Part shown: in pieces, positions 26,575-35,799 of the stretch | Layout of the letters: each line of letters opens with the position of its first letter | Position numbering within the stretch: the first letter of the stretch is position 1 | Assembly: GCF_000374525.1 (NCBI RefSeq) | Contig: NZ_KB894570.1 | Location: 434,001 to 498,000, forward strand | Direction of reading: 5' to 3' | Length of the DNA stretch: 64,000 nt | Origin: Amorphus coralli DSM 19760 | Lineage (GTDB): Bacteria > Pseudomonadota > Alphaproteobacteria > Rhizobiales > Amorphaceae | The notes under the pieces: model-generated | Database searches by the model: none | What the model was told of the DNA's origin: nothing | The model's input: the letters and a program-made list of their open reading frames with translations, nothing else | Translations under genes and position numbers: made by a program

Positions 26575-26701
26575 ACGCGGTATCCCGACCGAGCAAGAGA
26601 CGCCGCAAGGGGCGCGCGAGCACGTCGGGCAAGCCTGCCTCGATTGACAAGGCCCGACCGGGCGTCGTCTGATCCCCGCAATCAAGAATGGACAGTGCCC
26701 G

Positions 26702-27628
26702 GTGCCCACCCTCCTCCTGCATCATCCGAAATTTCTCGAGCACGAGACCCCGCATGGCCATCCCGAACGCCCCGACCGGCTGAGGGCCATCGACCGGATC
26801 CTGGAGCACGAACGCTTCCAGAGCCTCGAGCGCGACCTGGCAACTTCGGCCAACGACGAGCAGATCGCCCGCGTTCACCCGACCTCCTACATCCAGCACA
26901 TCCGGGCTTCGGCCCCCGAGGACGGGCTGGCGCGCATCGATGCCGACACCGCCATGTCGCCGGGCACGCTCGATGCGGCGCTTTTGGGCGCCGGCGCCGC
27001 GTGCACTGCGGTCGACGAGGTGATGACCGGCAAGGTCTCCAACGCCTTCTGCGCCATCCGGCCGCCTGGCCACCATGCCGAGAAGTCCACGGCCATGGGC
27101 TTCTGCTTCTTCAACAATGCCGGCATCGCCGCGCGCCAGGCGCAGGCCGCCCATGGCGCCGAGCGGGTCGCCATCGTGGATTTCGACGTCCACCACGGCA
27201 ACGGCACCCAGGACATCTTCTGGGATGATCCGAGCGTCTTCTACGGCTCCACGCACCAGATGCCGCTTTATCCGGGCACGGGTGCGCTGACGGAAACCGG
27301 GGCAGGCAACATCTACAACGCGCCCCTGTCGGCAGGCGCTGACGGCGAGGTCTTCAAGGAGGCGGCGCGCACGCGAATCCTTCAGCCCCTCAAGGACTTT
27401 CGGCCCGATCTTGTGATCATCTCGGCGGGCTTCGACGCCCACGTCCGCGATCCGCTCGCCGAACTGCGGCTCACCGAGGCCGATTTCTCGTGGATCACCT
27501 ATCACCTGATGGAGATCGCCGATCAGTGCTGCCATGGCCGGGTGGTGTCGGTGCTGGAAGGCGGCTACGATCTGGAGGGACTCGCGCGCTCCGCGGCGGC
27601 CCATGTCATGGCGCTGATGGACGCCTGA
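26702..27628 (+). CDS. Histone deacetylase / acetylpolyamine amidohydrolase family protein
   Basis: A 308-residue zinc hydrolase of the arginase/deacetylase fold. HETPHGHPERPDRL is near the N-terminus; the catalytic core has RPPGHHAEKSTAMGFCFFNN and IVDFDVHHGNGTQDIFW, with the second metal aspartate in ISAGFDAH and the tyrosine region VLEGGYDLEGLA. Bacterial members remove acetyl groups from polyamines or other small molecules or proteins. Start is a GTG at 26702. The intergenic spacing to xseB (62 bases) and shared strand suggest co-transcription. Confidence 0.88.
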   Translation: MPTLLLHHPKFLEHETPHGHPERPDRLRAIDRILEHERFQSLERDLATSANDEQIARVHPTSYIQHIRASAPEDGLARIDADTAMSPGTLDAALLGAGAACTAVDEVMTGKVSNAFCAIRPPGHHAEKSTAMGFCFFNNAGIAARQAQAAHGAERVAIVDFDVHHGNGTQDIFWDDPSVFYGSTHQMPLYPGTGALTETGAGNIYNAPLSAGADGEVFKEAARTRILQPLKDFRPDLVIISAGFDAHVRDPLAELRLTEADFSWITYHLMEIADQCCHGRVVSVLEGGYDLEGLARSAAAHVMALMDA

Positions 27629-27690
27629 TCCGAGTGACGGCGGCCCTGCCCGCCAGTCCCGTTTTCTTCACCTTTTGACGAGGCGCTCGC

Positions 27691-27951
27691 GTGACCGAGA
27701 CCGCATCTGCCCTTCCCGACGACATCGCCGCCATGAGCTTCGAGCAGGCGCTCGCGGAACTGGAGAAGATCGTGGGAAGGCTTGAACAGGGCGAGGTCCC
27801 GCTCGAGGAATCCATCGCCATCTACGAGCGCGGCGAGGCTCTCAAGAATCACTGCGAGACGCTTCTGAAACGGGCCGAACTTCGAGTCGAGAAGATTCAG
27901 GCCCGCGCCGACGGGACCGCTGCCCGGACCGAGCCATTCGATCCGAGCTGA
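27691..27951 (+). CDS. xseB: Exodeoxyribonuclease VII small subunit
   Basis: An 86-residue XseB with the family core [40 protein letters not shown] and the helical C-terminus. It pairs with XseA (not in the window) to degrade single-stranded DNA. The start is GTG. Its position facing dxs is common in alphaproteobacteria, although here dxs is convergent rather than downstream. Confidence 0.93.
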   Translation: MTETASALPDDIAAMSFEQALAELEKIVGRLEQGEVPLEESIAIYERGEALKNHCETLLKRAELRVEKIQARADGTAARTEPFDPS

Positions 27952-28009
27952 CCGGTTCGCGTCGGACAGCGCTTGTCTAAATTTACGACTTTCATCAACG
28001 GCTTGCGCC

Positions 28010-28025
28010 GCCCTCCTGAGAGGGC
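28010..28025. repeat. Hairpin between convergent xseB and dxs
   Basis: GCCCTC (28010-28015) and GAGGGC (28020-28025) form a perfect six-base stem with loop CTGA, in the 119-base gap between convergent genes. There is no T-run on either side, so it is at best a weak bidirectional terminator. Confidence 0.4.
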
Positions 28026-28070
28026 ATGCCTTGGTAGGGTGTGTGCCGTGTCCCGGAAGCGACCCGCCGC

Positions 28071-30002
28071 TCAGGCCCGCTGCGCGAGCGTCATCCCGTC
28101 GCGACCCAGTACGTCGAACACCGTCTTCACGATGCCCGGCGCGTCCAGCCCGGCGGCCGCGTACATGGCCTCGGGCTTGTCCTGGTCGACGAAGCTGTCG
28201 GGCATGACCAGCGAGCGCACCCGCAGGCCGTGATCGAGCAGCCCCTCGCTTGACAGGAACTGCAGCACCTGGCTGCCGAAGCCGCCGACGGAGCCTTCCT
28301 CCAGCGTGACCAAGATCTCGTGCCCGCGCGCCAGGCGGCGCAGAAGCTCTGTGTCCAGGGGCTTGGCGAAGCGCGCATCGGCCACCGTCGTGGAGACGCC
28401 CTGGGCTTCCAGATCCTCCGCCGCCTTAATCGCGGCGGCGAGCCGGGTGCCGAACGACACCAGCGCCACGGTCGAGCCTTCACGGATCACGCGGCCCTTG
28501 CCGATTTCCAACGGCACGCCCTCTTCCGGCATCTCCACACCGACCCCCTCGCCGCGCGGATAGCGGAAGGCGATCGGCCCGCCGTCATAGGCCGCGGCGG
28601 TTGCCACCATGTGGCGCAGCTCCGCCTCGTCCGCCGCCGCCATGACCACCATGTTCGGAAGGCAGGCGAGATAGGCGATATCGAACGAGCCCGCATGGGT
28701 CGGCCCGTCGGCGCCCACGAAACCCGCCCGGTCAATGGCGAAGCGAACCGGCAGGTTCTGAATCGCGACGTCGTGGACGATCTGGTCGTAGCCGCGCTGC
28801 AGGAAGGTCGAATAGATGGCGGTGAACGGCTTCATGCCGGCGGCGGCAAGGCCGGCGGCGAAGGTCACCCCATGCTGTTCGGCGATGCCCACATCGAAGG
28901 TGCGGTTCGGGAACACTTCCTCGAACAGATCGACGCCGGTACCGGAGGGCATGGCGGCCGTCACCGCCACCACGCGCTCGTCCTTGCGGGCCTCGTTGAT
29001 GAGGCTCTGGCCGAACACCTTGGTGTAGCTCGGCGCGTTGGAAACGGCCTTGGCCTGCTTGCCGGTCACCACGTCGAACTTGGAAACGCCGTGATACTTG
29101 TCCGAGGAGCCTTCGGCGGGGGCATAGCCCTTGCCCTTCTGGGTCACGACATGGACCAGGATCGGTCCTTGCTTGGCGTCGCGGACATTCTTCAGAACGG
29201 GCAACAGATGGTTCAGGTTGTGGCCGTCGATGGGGCCGACATAGTAGAAGCCCATCTCCTCGAAGAGCGTGCCGCCCATGGCGAAGCCGCGGGCGAATTC
29301 CTCGGCCCGCGCAGCACCCCTTTCCACGAAGCTCGGCAGGTGGCTCACAAGGCCCTTCACCGCCTCGCGCACCGAGACGTAGGCCTCGCCCGAGGTCAGC
29401 CGCGCCAGGTAGGCGCTCATGGCCCCCACCGGCGGCGCAATCGACATGTCGTTGTCGTTGAGGATGACGATCATCCGCTCGTTCATGGCGCCGGCGTTGT
29501 TCATCGCCTCGTAGGCCATGCCGGCCGACATGGCGCCGTCGCCGATCACCGAAACGACGTTGTGCTTCTGGCCGAGCAGGTCGCGCGCGACCGCGAAGCC
29601 GAGCCCTGCGGAGATCGAGGTGGAGGAATGCGCCGCGCCGAACGGGTCGAACTCGGATTCGGCCCGCTTCGTGAACCCCGACAGACCACCGCCCTGGCGC
29701 AGGGTGCGGATGCGGTCACGGCGCCCCGTGAGGATCTTGTGGGGATAGCACTGGTGGCCGACGTCCCAGATGACCTTGTCGCGCGGCGTGTCGAATACGT
29801 GGTGCAGCGCCACGGTGAGCTCGACCACGCCAAGCCCCGCGCCCAGATGTCCGCCGGTCACGGAAACCGCGTCGATGGTCTCCGTCCGCAGCTCGTCGGC
29901 GAGCTGGCGCAGATCGGCCTCGCCCATCTGCCGCAGATCGGCAGGGGTACGCACCCGGTCCAAGAGCGGGGTTCCGGATGTCGGCGTGCGGTCCTCGGTC
30001 AA
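28071..30002 (-). CDS. dxs: 1-deoxy-D-xylulose-5-phosphate synthase
   Basis: A 643-residue thiamine-diphosphate enzyme that condenses pyruvate and glyceraldehyde-3-phosphate, the first step of the MEP isoprenoid pathway. [17 protein letters not shown] and [18 protein letters not shown] (cofactor and magnesium site) lie in domain [21 protein letters not shown] and [15 protein letters not shown] with the catalytic glutamate in domain II, and [15 protein letters not shown] follows. The TTG at 30002 is chosen since AGAGGA precedes it by about nine bases and the protein then begins [16 protein letters not shown] as in relatives; another TTG at 30023 is less likely. ispE of the same pathway is also in this window. 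Confidence 0.93.
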   Translation of the reverse strand: MTEDRTPTSGTPLLDRVRTPADLRQMGEADLRQLADELRTETIDAVSVTGGHLGAGLGVVELTVALHHVFDTPRDKVIWDVGHQCYPHKILTGRRDRIRTLRQGGGLSGFTKRAESEFDPFGAAHSSTSISAGLGFAVARDLLGQKHNVVSVIGDGAMSAGMAYEAMNNAGAMNERMIVILNDNDMSIAPPVGAMSAYLARLTSGEAYVSVREAVKGLVSHLPSFVERGAARAEEFARGFAMGGTLFEEMGFYYVGPIDGHNLNHLLPVLKNVRDAKQGPILVHVVTQKGKGYAPAEGSSDKYHGVSKFDVVTGKQAKAVSNAPSYTKVFGQSLINEARKDERVVAVTAAMPSGTGVDLFEEVFPNRTFDVGIAEQHGVTFAAGLAAAGMKPFTAIYSTFLQRGYDQIVHDVAIQNLPVRFAIDRAGFVGADGPTHAGSFDIAYLACLPNMVVMAAADEAELRHMVATAAAYDGGPIAFRYPRGEGVGVEMPEEGVPLEIGKGRVIREGSTVALVSFGTRLAAAIKAAEDLEAQGVSTTVADARFAKPLDTELLRRLARGHEILVTLEEGSVGGFGSQVLQFLSSEGLLDHGLRVRSLVMPDSFVDQDKPEAMYAAAGLDAPGIVKTVFDVLGRDGMTLAQRA

Positions 30003-30113
30003 GCTGTGCCGTCCTCTCGTCAAGTCGCAGTGTTTCTTCTGGCGCTACGGGCCCCGTATGCCGCCCCACCGGCCCGCGCCGCGCCCTTCCCTACACGAAA
30101 CGCGGCAGGAGAG

Positions 30114-31028
30114 TCAGCGTTCGGGTAACGGAATGAATTCGTGCTCGCCAGGAACCGCCGGAAAGCGGCCCGCCAGCCAGTCGGCCTTGGCGTCTTCGAT
30201 GCGCTCCTTTGAGGACGACACGAAGTTCCACCAGATATGGCGCGGCCCGTCCATCGCCGCACCCCCGACAATCACGAATCGCGTCGGCTCGAGCGCGACA
30301 AGGGTCGCGTGATGGCGCGGATGAAAGACGATGAGCCGGCCTGCCTCGTAGCGCTCGCCGGCGATCTCGACCGCGCCGCTCATCAGGTAGATCGCGCGCT
30401 CCTCGTGGCCGGTGTCCAGCGGCAACCGGGCGCCGGGCTCCAGCACCACATCGGCATAAAGCGTATCGGAATAGGTCTTCACGCCGGCGGTCTGCCCATA
30501 GAGCGAGCCGATCATCACCCGTACCCGTTTGCCTTCGTCCTCCAGCGTCGGGAGCGCCGCGCCGTCATAGTGGAAGAATTCCGGATCGGTCTCCTCCATG
30601 CCCTTGGGCAACGCCACCCACAGCTGCAGCCCAAGCATGTGGGGGCCGCGGGCGCGCTCGGCATCGGGCGACCGCTCCGAATGGGCAATGCCTTTTCCCG
30701 CGGTCATCCAGTTCACCTCGCCCGGCCGGATCGGCTGCACCGTGCCGAGACTGTCGCGGTGCAGGATCTCGCCCTCGAACAGATAGGTGACGGTGGCGAG
30801 ACCGATATGGGGATGTGGGCGAACGTCCATGCCCTCACCCACCGGCAGCTCGGCCGGACCCATCTGGTCAAAGAAGATGAAAGGACCCACCATCCGCCGC
30901 CGGGCGGTCGGCAAGGCGCGCCGAACCTCGAAACCGCCGATATCGTGAGCCCGCGGCACCACCACCATGTCGACAGGTGACCCGTCCTCGTTGCGGCATT
31001 CGGGATTGTCGGCCGGCCGCCAGCTCAT
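30114..31028 (-). CDS. Pirin family protein
   Basis: A 304-residue bicupin. The N-terminal cupin carries the iron-binding set seen in pirins: [19 protein letters not shown] (two histidines), [20 protein letters not shown] and [10 protein letters not shown] (histidine and glutamate). FIFFDQMGP is another signature. Bacterial pirins include quercetinases and redox-sensing regulators; the precise role is not visible. The ATG at 31028 has a GGAGG six bases before it. Upstream lies an unusual array of dyad symmetric sites shared with the divergent MFS gene. Confidence 0.9.
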   Translation of the reverse strand: MSWRPADNPECRNEDGSPVDMVVVPRAHDIGGFEVRRALPTARRRMVGPFIFFDQMGPAELPVGEGMDVRPHPHIGLATVTYLFEGEILHRDSLGTVQPIRPGEVNWMTAGKGIAHSERSPDAERARGPHMLGLQLWVALPKGMEETDPEFFHYDGAALPTLEDEGKRVRVMIGSLYGQTAGVKTYSDTLYADVVLEPGARLPLDTGHEERAIYLMSGAVEIAGERYEAGRLIVFHPRHHATLVALEPTRFVIVGGAAMDGPRHIWWNFVSSSKERIEDAKADWLAGRFPAVPGEHEFIPLPER

Positions 31029-31386
31029 CTCATCCTCCGGACCCGTGTCGATCTTTGACCTGCTCAAAACTAGTGCCGGCGGCCCACGATTGACAGGCCC
31101 CAGCGGCTTGCGCGGCGCGACGTCGGGCGGCAGCGTGCCGGCTGCGCGTTTCCGCGCAGTTCTGCGCACGATCGCGCAGCTATGCGCACGGCGCAGACCG
31201 CGCACCGCGCCCGTTCCGATTCCGCCATTGCGCCGCCCTCTTGCGTCGGTTTAAGGCAGGAATATCGAAGTCCCCGTCGGGCTGTGGGCGCGTGTCGCAA
31301 CCCCTGACCGCGACGTCGCGTTCCGTCAGACATGTCCCCGCCGCCGGTGCCATACGGTCGGCGTTCCGAACCCCGAAGGTGGCCGG
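31029..31386. other. Intergenic region between divergent pirin and MFS genes
   Basis: A 358-base divergent control region without a convincing gene. It contains three TGCGC/GCGCA dyads (listed separately). A TTGACA occurs at 31091 but has no acceptable -10 partner on the plus strand. Confidence 0.5.
31143..31195. promoter_or_regulatory. Three phased TGCGC...GCGCA dyads, candidate operator array
   Basis: TGCGC begins at 31143, 31163 and 31183, an exact 20-base period (about two helical turns). Each is followed by its reverse complement GCGCA, after six bases in the first two copies (16-base dyads at 31143-31158 and 31163-31178) and after three bases in the third (31183-31195). The spacers differ, so the conserved part is the dyad, as expected for repeated protein-binding sites. 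Confidence 0.5.
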
Positions 31387-32826
31387 ATGATCAAAGCGCT
31401 TGCGCCGATTGCTGCGGTCCTGCTCGGGGCCGGCCTCATGCTTGCCGGCTACGGCCTTCAGTCGACCATCCTGCCGTTGCGCGGCGAGGCGGAGGGCTTC
31501 GGCGCCGTGGCGCTCGGCTTCCTCGGCTCCGCCTTCTATCTCGGCTTCGTGGGCGGCTGCATCTTCGGTCCGTTCGTGATCCTGCGCTCCGGGCACATCC
31601 GGGCCTTCGCGGCGATGGTTGCCATCGGCTCGGCGGCGGCCCTCGCCTTCCCGCTCTTCGTGTCACCGGGCAGCTGGGCCCTGTTCCGACTGCTGTTCGG
31701 CTTCTGCACCGCCTGTCTCTACGTCATCGTGGAAAGCTGGCTCAACGACAAGGCCACCAACACCACCCGCGGCCAGGTGATGTCGGCCTACGTTCTGGTT
31801 TCGTTCGGAACCATCATGCTGGGCCAGCTCGCGGTCACGCTCTTTCCCATCGAGTATTTCGGCCAGTTCGCGCTCGCCTCAATCCTGCTGTCGCTCGCCG
31901 CCGTGCCGATCGCCCTGACGAACTCCGGTCAGCCCGCGCCGATCGCCGTGGTCCGATTCCGGCCGCTGCGCCTGTATCAGGCCACCCCGGCCGCCGTGGT
32001 GGGCGCCACAGGAAGCGGACTGATCCTCGGCGCGATCTGGGGCTTCGGCCCGGTTTTCGCGACGTCGCGCGGCTTCACCGCCAGCGAGGCAGCCGTGTTC
32101 ATGAGCATGTGTTTTGTCGGCGGCGCCGTCGGCCAGTACCCGCTGGGCCGCATATCCGACTTCTACGACCGGCGCATCGTCATGGTCGGGGCCATGCTGA
32201 GCTCGGTGATCGCCGGGATCGTGCTGTGGCAGTCGACGGCACCGGACTGGCCGACCATCGCCGGGCTCGGCTTCGTTTTCGGGGCCTTCGCCTTCCCCGG
32301 CTACTCGCTTGCCGCCGCCCATGCTTTCGACGTGACCGAACAGGAAGACATGGTGGAGACATCGGCCACCGTGCTCTTGCTGTACGGCGTGGGATCCGTT
32401 GCGGGTCCGCTCGTCGCCTCGCTGTTCATGAGCCGTCTGGGGTCCGGAGGCCTGTTCCTCTATTGCGCGATCGTCCAGCTGGCGCTGGCGCTGTTCATCG
32501 GCATGCGCATCCGGGTGCGCGCGGCGCTCGCCACCGACGAGAAGACCGACTTCGACATCTATTCCACAGCCGTGGTCGGCGGCGCCATCACGCCGGAGGC
32601 GGTCGACGAGACCCATCCGATGATGGAAACGCCGGAAGCCCCGCCGTCGCTGGAGAGCGAGTTCGACAACCTGGTCGAAACCGCCGGTTTTCCGGCGACG
32701 GACACGGAAACCGACTACGACGACATGATCATGGCTCCGACAGGAGAAAGCAGCGAGCCGCTGGACGCGTCCGAGGACGAGGTCAACCGGTCATGGGCCA
32801 TGAACGAGGACGAGCGCGATCGGTAG
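31387..32826 (+). CDS. MFS transporter, YcaD-like, with acidic C-terminal tail
   Basis: A 479-residue major facilitator protein with about twelve hydrophobic segments in residues 1-380 (LAPIAAVLLGAGLMLAGYGL, GFCTACLYVIVESWLND, and GPLVASLFMSRLG near the end). VESWLNDKA is typical of the YcaD/UMF group. Residues from about 385 to 479 form a hydrophilic tail rich in Asp and Glu (for example ESEFDNLVET and DTETDYDDM), longer than in E. coli YcaD. The substrate is unknown. It is divergent from pirin and followed after 112 bases by the Sco gene. Confidence 0.85.
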   Translation: MIKALAPIAAVLLGAGLMLAGYGLQSTILPLRGEAEGFGAVALGFLGSAFYLGFVGGCIFGPFVILRSGHIRAFAAMVAIGSAAALAFPLFVSPGSWALFRLLFGFCTACLYVIVESWLNDKATNTTRGQVMSAYVLVSFGTIMLGQLAVTLFPIEYFGQFALASILLSLAAVPIALTNSGQPAPIAVVRFRPLRLYQATPAAVVGATGSGLILGAIWGFGPVFATSRGFTASEAAVFMSMCFVGGAVGQYPLGRISDFYDRRIVMVGAMLSSVIAGIVLWQSTAPDWPTIAGLGFVFGAFAFPGYSLAAAHAFDVTEQEDMVETSATVLLLYGVGSVAGPLVASLFMSRLGSGGLFLYCAIVQLALALFIGMRIRVRAALATDEKTDFDIYSTAVVGGAITPEAVDETHPMMETPEAPPSLESEFDNLVETAGFPATDTETDYDDMIMAPTGESSEPLDASEDEVNRSWAMNEDERDR

Positions 32827-32938
32827 GATCCCCGTGCGTCCACTCCGGGCGGTGCGCCTGCGACGGTGAGACGCCCGCGCCGGCTCTTACATCACGCGGC
32901 GAACGGGACTACGTCTCGTCAGGTGTGCGCGCAAGGAT

Positions 32939-33544
32939 ATGAGAATGAAGACGATCCGTTACGTTGCCTGGGGCCTCGTGGTGCTAGTGGCCATCCTTGC
33001 CGCGGTGGCGTCCGTGGGCTGGTATTCCGGGCAGTTGCAGAAGCCGGAAACGTCACTGGCTTCCATCGGCGGCCCGTTCACCCTGGTCAACACCGAGGGG
33101 GAGGCCGTTACGGAAGAAGACTACTCCGACAAGCCGCGCGCGATGTTCTTCGGCTTCACCTTCTGCCCGGACGTCTGCCCGACGACGCTCTACGAGGCCG
33201 GCGGCTGGATGGAGGCGCTCGGAGACAAGGCCGACGACATGCGCTTCATCTACGTAACCGTCGATCCCGAGCGTGACACGCCGGAGCACATGAAGAACTA
33301 CCTCTCCTCGTTCGATCCGCGCATTGTCGGTCTGACGGGCACGCCCGAGCAGATCCGCGACGTGGAGAAGGCTTACCGGGTCTACTCCAAGCGCGTGCCG
33401 CTCGACGACGGCGGCTACACCATGGACCACTCCGCGTCCGTGCTGCTGTTCGACAAGGACGGCGACTTCAAGGGAACGATCGACTATCACGAGTCCAAGC
33501 AGAACGCGCTGGCCAAGCTGGAACGCCTCGTCGGCGGCCGCTGA
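32939..33544 (+). CDS. SCO1/SenC copper chaperone
   Basis: A 201-residue protein with one N-terminal membrane anchor (about residues 7-28) and a periplasmic thioredoxin fold. The copper ligands are Cys76 and Cys80 in FTFCPDVCPTTL and His164 in YTMDHSASV. Sco proteins deliver copper or reduce the CuA site of cytochrome c oxidase. Two ATGs are possible, 32939 and 32945; the AAGGA motif lies 9 bases before the second, which would give MKTIRYVAW. No oxidase genes are nearby. It heads a plus-strand run that continues to about 37.3 kb. Confidence 0.93.
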   Translation: MRMKTIRYVAWGLVVLVAILAAVASVGWYSGQLQKPETSLASIGGPFTLVNTEGEAVTEEDYSDKPRAMFFGFTFCPDVCPTTLYEAGGWMEALGDKADDMRFIYVTVDPERDTPEHMKNYLSSFDPRIVGLTGTPEQIRDVEKAYRVYSKRVPLDDGGYTMDHSASVLLFDKDGDFKGTIDYHESKQNALAKLERLVGGR

Positions 33545-33569
33545 GGCTGGTATCCTGCGTGTTCGACCA

Positions 33570-33728
33570 ATGACCGGACCTGCGCACGAGCCCATGACCT
33601 GGCCTACTACCATAGGCACCGCCTCCATCGTCGCCGCGCTGGCGGTAATCACGGCCGTGTTGTGGCTGCGCTACGGGGAAACGCTCTTTGTCGAGCGGCT
33701 GGTGGCCACGCTCGCCGGCTGCTTCTGA
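33570..33728 (+). CDS. Small single-pass membrane protein, 52 residues
   Basis: A short open frame that fills the gap between the Sco gene and tlyA. The product has one hydrophobic helix (IGTASIVAALAVITAVLWL) followed by RYGETLFVERLVATLAGCF. It starts 25 bases after the Sco stop and ends ten bases before the tlyA GTG. An internal ATG at 33594 would give 44 residues and still include the helix. I recall similar small proteins in this position in related bacteria but cannot confirm it here. No function is known. Confidence 0.6.
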   Translation: MTGPAHEPMTWPTTIGTASIVAALAVITAVLWLRYGETLFVERLVATLAGCF

Positions 33729-33738
33729 GACGCAAGGC

Positions 33739-34518
33739 GTGACCCAGTCCGACCCCAAGGCCGAGGTGGCATCGACCGCCTCCCGGCTGGACCAGGTGCT
33801 TGCCGAACGCGGCCTGGCCCGGTCCCGGACGGCTGCGCGGGATGCCATCCTGCGCGGCACCGTCACGGTGGACGGTGAACCCGCCACCCGCCCCGGCCTG
33901 CGGATCCGCCCCACACAAGACGTGCGCATCGACGATCCGGCGGCCCGTTATGTCGCCCGCAGCGCGCTGAAGCTTGTCGCGGGCCTGGACGCCTTCGCCA
34001 TCGACCCGTCGGGTCTTGCGGCGCTGGACCTCGGCGCCTCCACCGGTGGCTTCACCCAGGTGCTTCTGGAGCGCGGCGCCCGATGCGTGACCGCGATCGA
34101 CGTCGGTCACGGCCAGCTCGATCCGACGATCGCGGCCGACCCACGGGTGACCTCCATCGAGGGGCTGAACGCGCGCAGCCTGACGGCCGGTCATCTCGGC
34201 GAGGCGCCAGCGCTGATCGTCGCCGATCTGAGCTTCATATCGCTCCTGCAGGCGCTGCCGTCGGCGCTGGGCCTGGCCGCACCGGAGGCGCAGCTGGCGG
34301 CGTTGGTCAAACCCCAGTTCGAGGTCGGTCGGGACGGCATCGGCAAGGGCGGCCTCGTGCGGCCCGGCCCCCACGTCGACGAGGCTCTTGCGCGCGTGCG
34401 CGGCTTCGTTTCGGAAACGGCGGGCTGGAGTGTCGAGGGCCTGATTCCGTCCCCCATCGCCGGTGGCGACGGAAACCAGGAATATCTTCTGGCGGCGACC
34501 CGGAGGCCGCAGACGTGA
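33739..34518 (+). CDS. tlyA: TlyA-family rRNA 2'-O-methyltransferase / hemolysin-like protein
   Basis: A 259-residue protein with an N-terminal S4 RNA-binding domain (RLDQVLAERGLARSRTAARD, VTVDGEPATRPGLR) and a C-terminal FtsJ/RrmJ-like methyltransferase domain. YVARSALKLVAGLDAF begins the latter, ALDLGASTGGFTQVLLERGA is the SAM-binding loop, and VADLSFISL and LVKPQFEVGRDGIGKGG follow. TlyA of mycobacteria methylates 16S and 23S rRNA cytidines. The GTG at 33739 is chosen because AAGG precedes it and the S4 domain starts soon after. Its stop overlaps the next start (GTGA). Confidence 0.9.
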   Translation: MTQSDPKAEVASTASRLDQVLAERGLARSRTAARDAILRGTVTVDGEPATRPGLRIRPTQDVRIDDPAARYVARSALKLVAGLDAFAIDPSGLAALDLGASTGGFTQVLLERGARCVTAIDVGHGQLDPTIAADPRVTSIEGLNARSLTAGHLGEAPALIVADLSFISLLQALPSALGLAAPEAQLAALVKPQFEVGRDGIGKGGLVRPGPHVDEALARVRGFVSETAGWSVEGLIPSPIAGGDGNQEYLLAATRRPQT

Positions 34519-35795
34519 ACAGCAACAACCGCCGCGGCCGTCGCCCGCCGTCGGCACAACCAGCCGCCCGCGACCTCACGGTGACCATTCGCGACGTGGG
34601 ACATCGGGGCGACGGCGTCGCCGATCTTTCGCCACCCCTGTTCGTCCCGCGCACGCTGGCCGGTGAGACGGTGCGGGTCAGGGCCAGCGGCAGCCACGCC
34701 GATCCCCTCGAAATCGTGTCCGCCTCTCCCGATCGTCAAACGCCGCCCTGCCCCTATTTCGGCACATGCGGCGGCTGCGCGGTCCAGCACATGGCGGACC
34801 CGGCCTACCGCGCGTGGAAGCGCGGCCTCGTCGTCGCCGCGCTGGCCGATCGCGGCATCGATACGCCCGTCGCGCCCCTGGTCGCCGCGTCCCCCGGGTC
34901 GCGGCGCCGTGCGGTTCTGACGGCACATGGCAGCGGACGCACCGTCCGCCTCGGCTATCATGCCCGGGCTTCCCACGACATCGTGGACATCGAAAGCTGC
35001 CTGGTGCTGACGCCCGGCCTCGTGGAACGGTTCACCGCCTTCCGCGACATCGCCCGGCTCGCCCATCCCAAAAAGGGCAGCCTGCGCATGACGGTCACCG
35101 AGACGGAGACCGGCGTCGATGTCGCGCTGGAAGGCGGAGCCGAGCCGGATCATGCCGGCTTCGGCGCGCTTGCCACAATCATGCAGCGCAACGGGATCGC
35201 CCGGGTGACCCTGGACGGCGCGACCCTGCTCGCGCTCACGGAACCGGTCGTGCGGATCGGGCGCGCAACGGTCGGCTTTCCGCCGGGCGGCTTTCTCCAG
35301 GCGACGGCCGAAGCCGAGCAGGAGCTTGCCTTCAGGGTCTCCTCTGCGCTGGCCGGCGCGAAGCGTGTCGCCGACCTCTTCTCCGGCGCCGGAACGTTCG
35401 CGCTGCGCCTGGCCGAGACCGCGCCGGTGCTCGCCGTGGAATCCGACCGGGCCCTGCTCGATGCCAGCGTCGCTGCAGCTGCGCGCACCGAAGGGCTGAA
35501 GCCGGTGAAAGGCATCTGCCGCGACCTCTTCACCTTCCCCGTTTCTGCCAAGGAACTGGCGAAGGTGGATGGGCTGGTGTTCGATCCGCCGCGCGCCGGC
35601 GCTGCGGCCCAGGCGGCTGAAATCGCCACTTCCGGCGTGAAAACGGTGGTTGCGGTGTCGTGCAATCCCGCAACGCTCGCCCGCGACCTGCGGCTGCTTC
35701 TGGATGGCGGGTACGTCCTCGACGAGGTCGTTCCGGTGGACCAGTTCCTCTATGCGCCCCATATCGAGGTGGTGGCTGTTCTTCACAGGAGCTGA
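34515..35795 (+). CDS. TrmA/RlmD-family class I SAM-dependent RNA m5U methyltransferase
   Basis: A 426-residue enzyme with an N-terminal TRAM domain (about 18-72), a Fe-S cluster motif (Cys79, Cys85, Cys88 in CPYFGTCGGC, and Cys162) and a C-terminal Rossmann domain. FPPGGFLQATAEAEQEL, VADLFSGAGTFALRLAE and VFDPPRAGA are the SAM and catalytic landmarks. The nucleophilic cysteine is about residue 383 in VAVSCNPATLARDL. It forms 5-methyluridine in rRNA or tRNA. Start GTG overlaps the tlyA stop by four bases, so it is coupled. Confidence 0.9.
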   Translation: MNSNNRRGRRPPSAQPAARDLTVTIRDVGHRGDGVADLSPPLFVPRTLAGETVRVRASGSHADPLEIVSASPDRQTPPCPYFGTCGGCAVQHMADPAYRAWKRGLVVAALADRGIDTPVAPLVAASPGSRRRAVLTAHGSGRTVRLGYHARASHDIVDIESCLVLTPGLVERFTAFRDIARLAHPKKGSLRMTVTETETGVDVALEGGAEPDHAGFGALATIMQRNGIARVTLDGATLLALTEPVVRIGRATVGFPPGGFLQATAEAEQELAFRVSSALAGAKRVADLFSGAGTFALRLAETAPVLAVESDRALLDASVAAAARTEGLKPVKGICRDLFTFPVSAKELAKVDGLVFDPPRAGAAAQAAEIATSGVKTVVAVSCNPATLARDLRLLLDGGYVLDEVVPVDQFLYAPHIEVVAVLHRS

Positions 35796-35799
35796 TCCC

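Noticed and set aside
28010-28025. Hairpin between xseB and dxs as an intrinsic terminator
   Set aside because: The stem is only six pairs and no T-run follows on either strand.
31091-31096. TTGACA as a -35 box for the MFS gene
   Set aside because: No -10-like sequence lies 16-19 bases downstream, where the DNA is very GC-rich.
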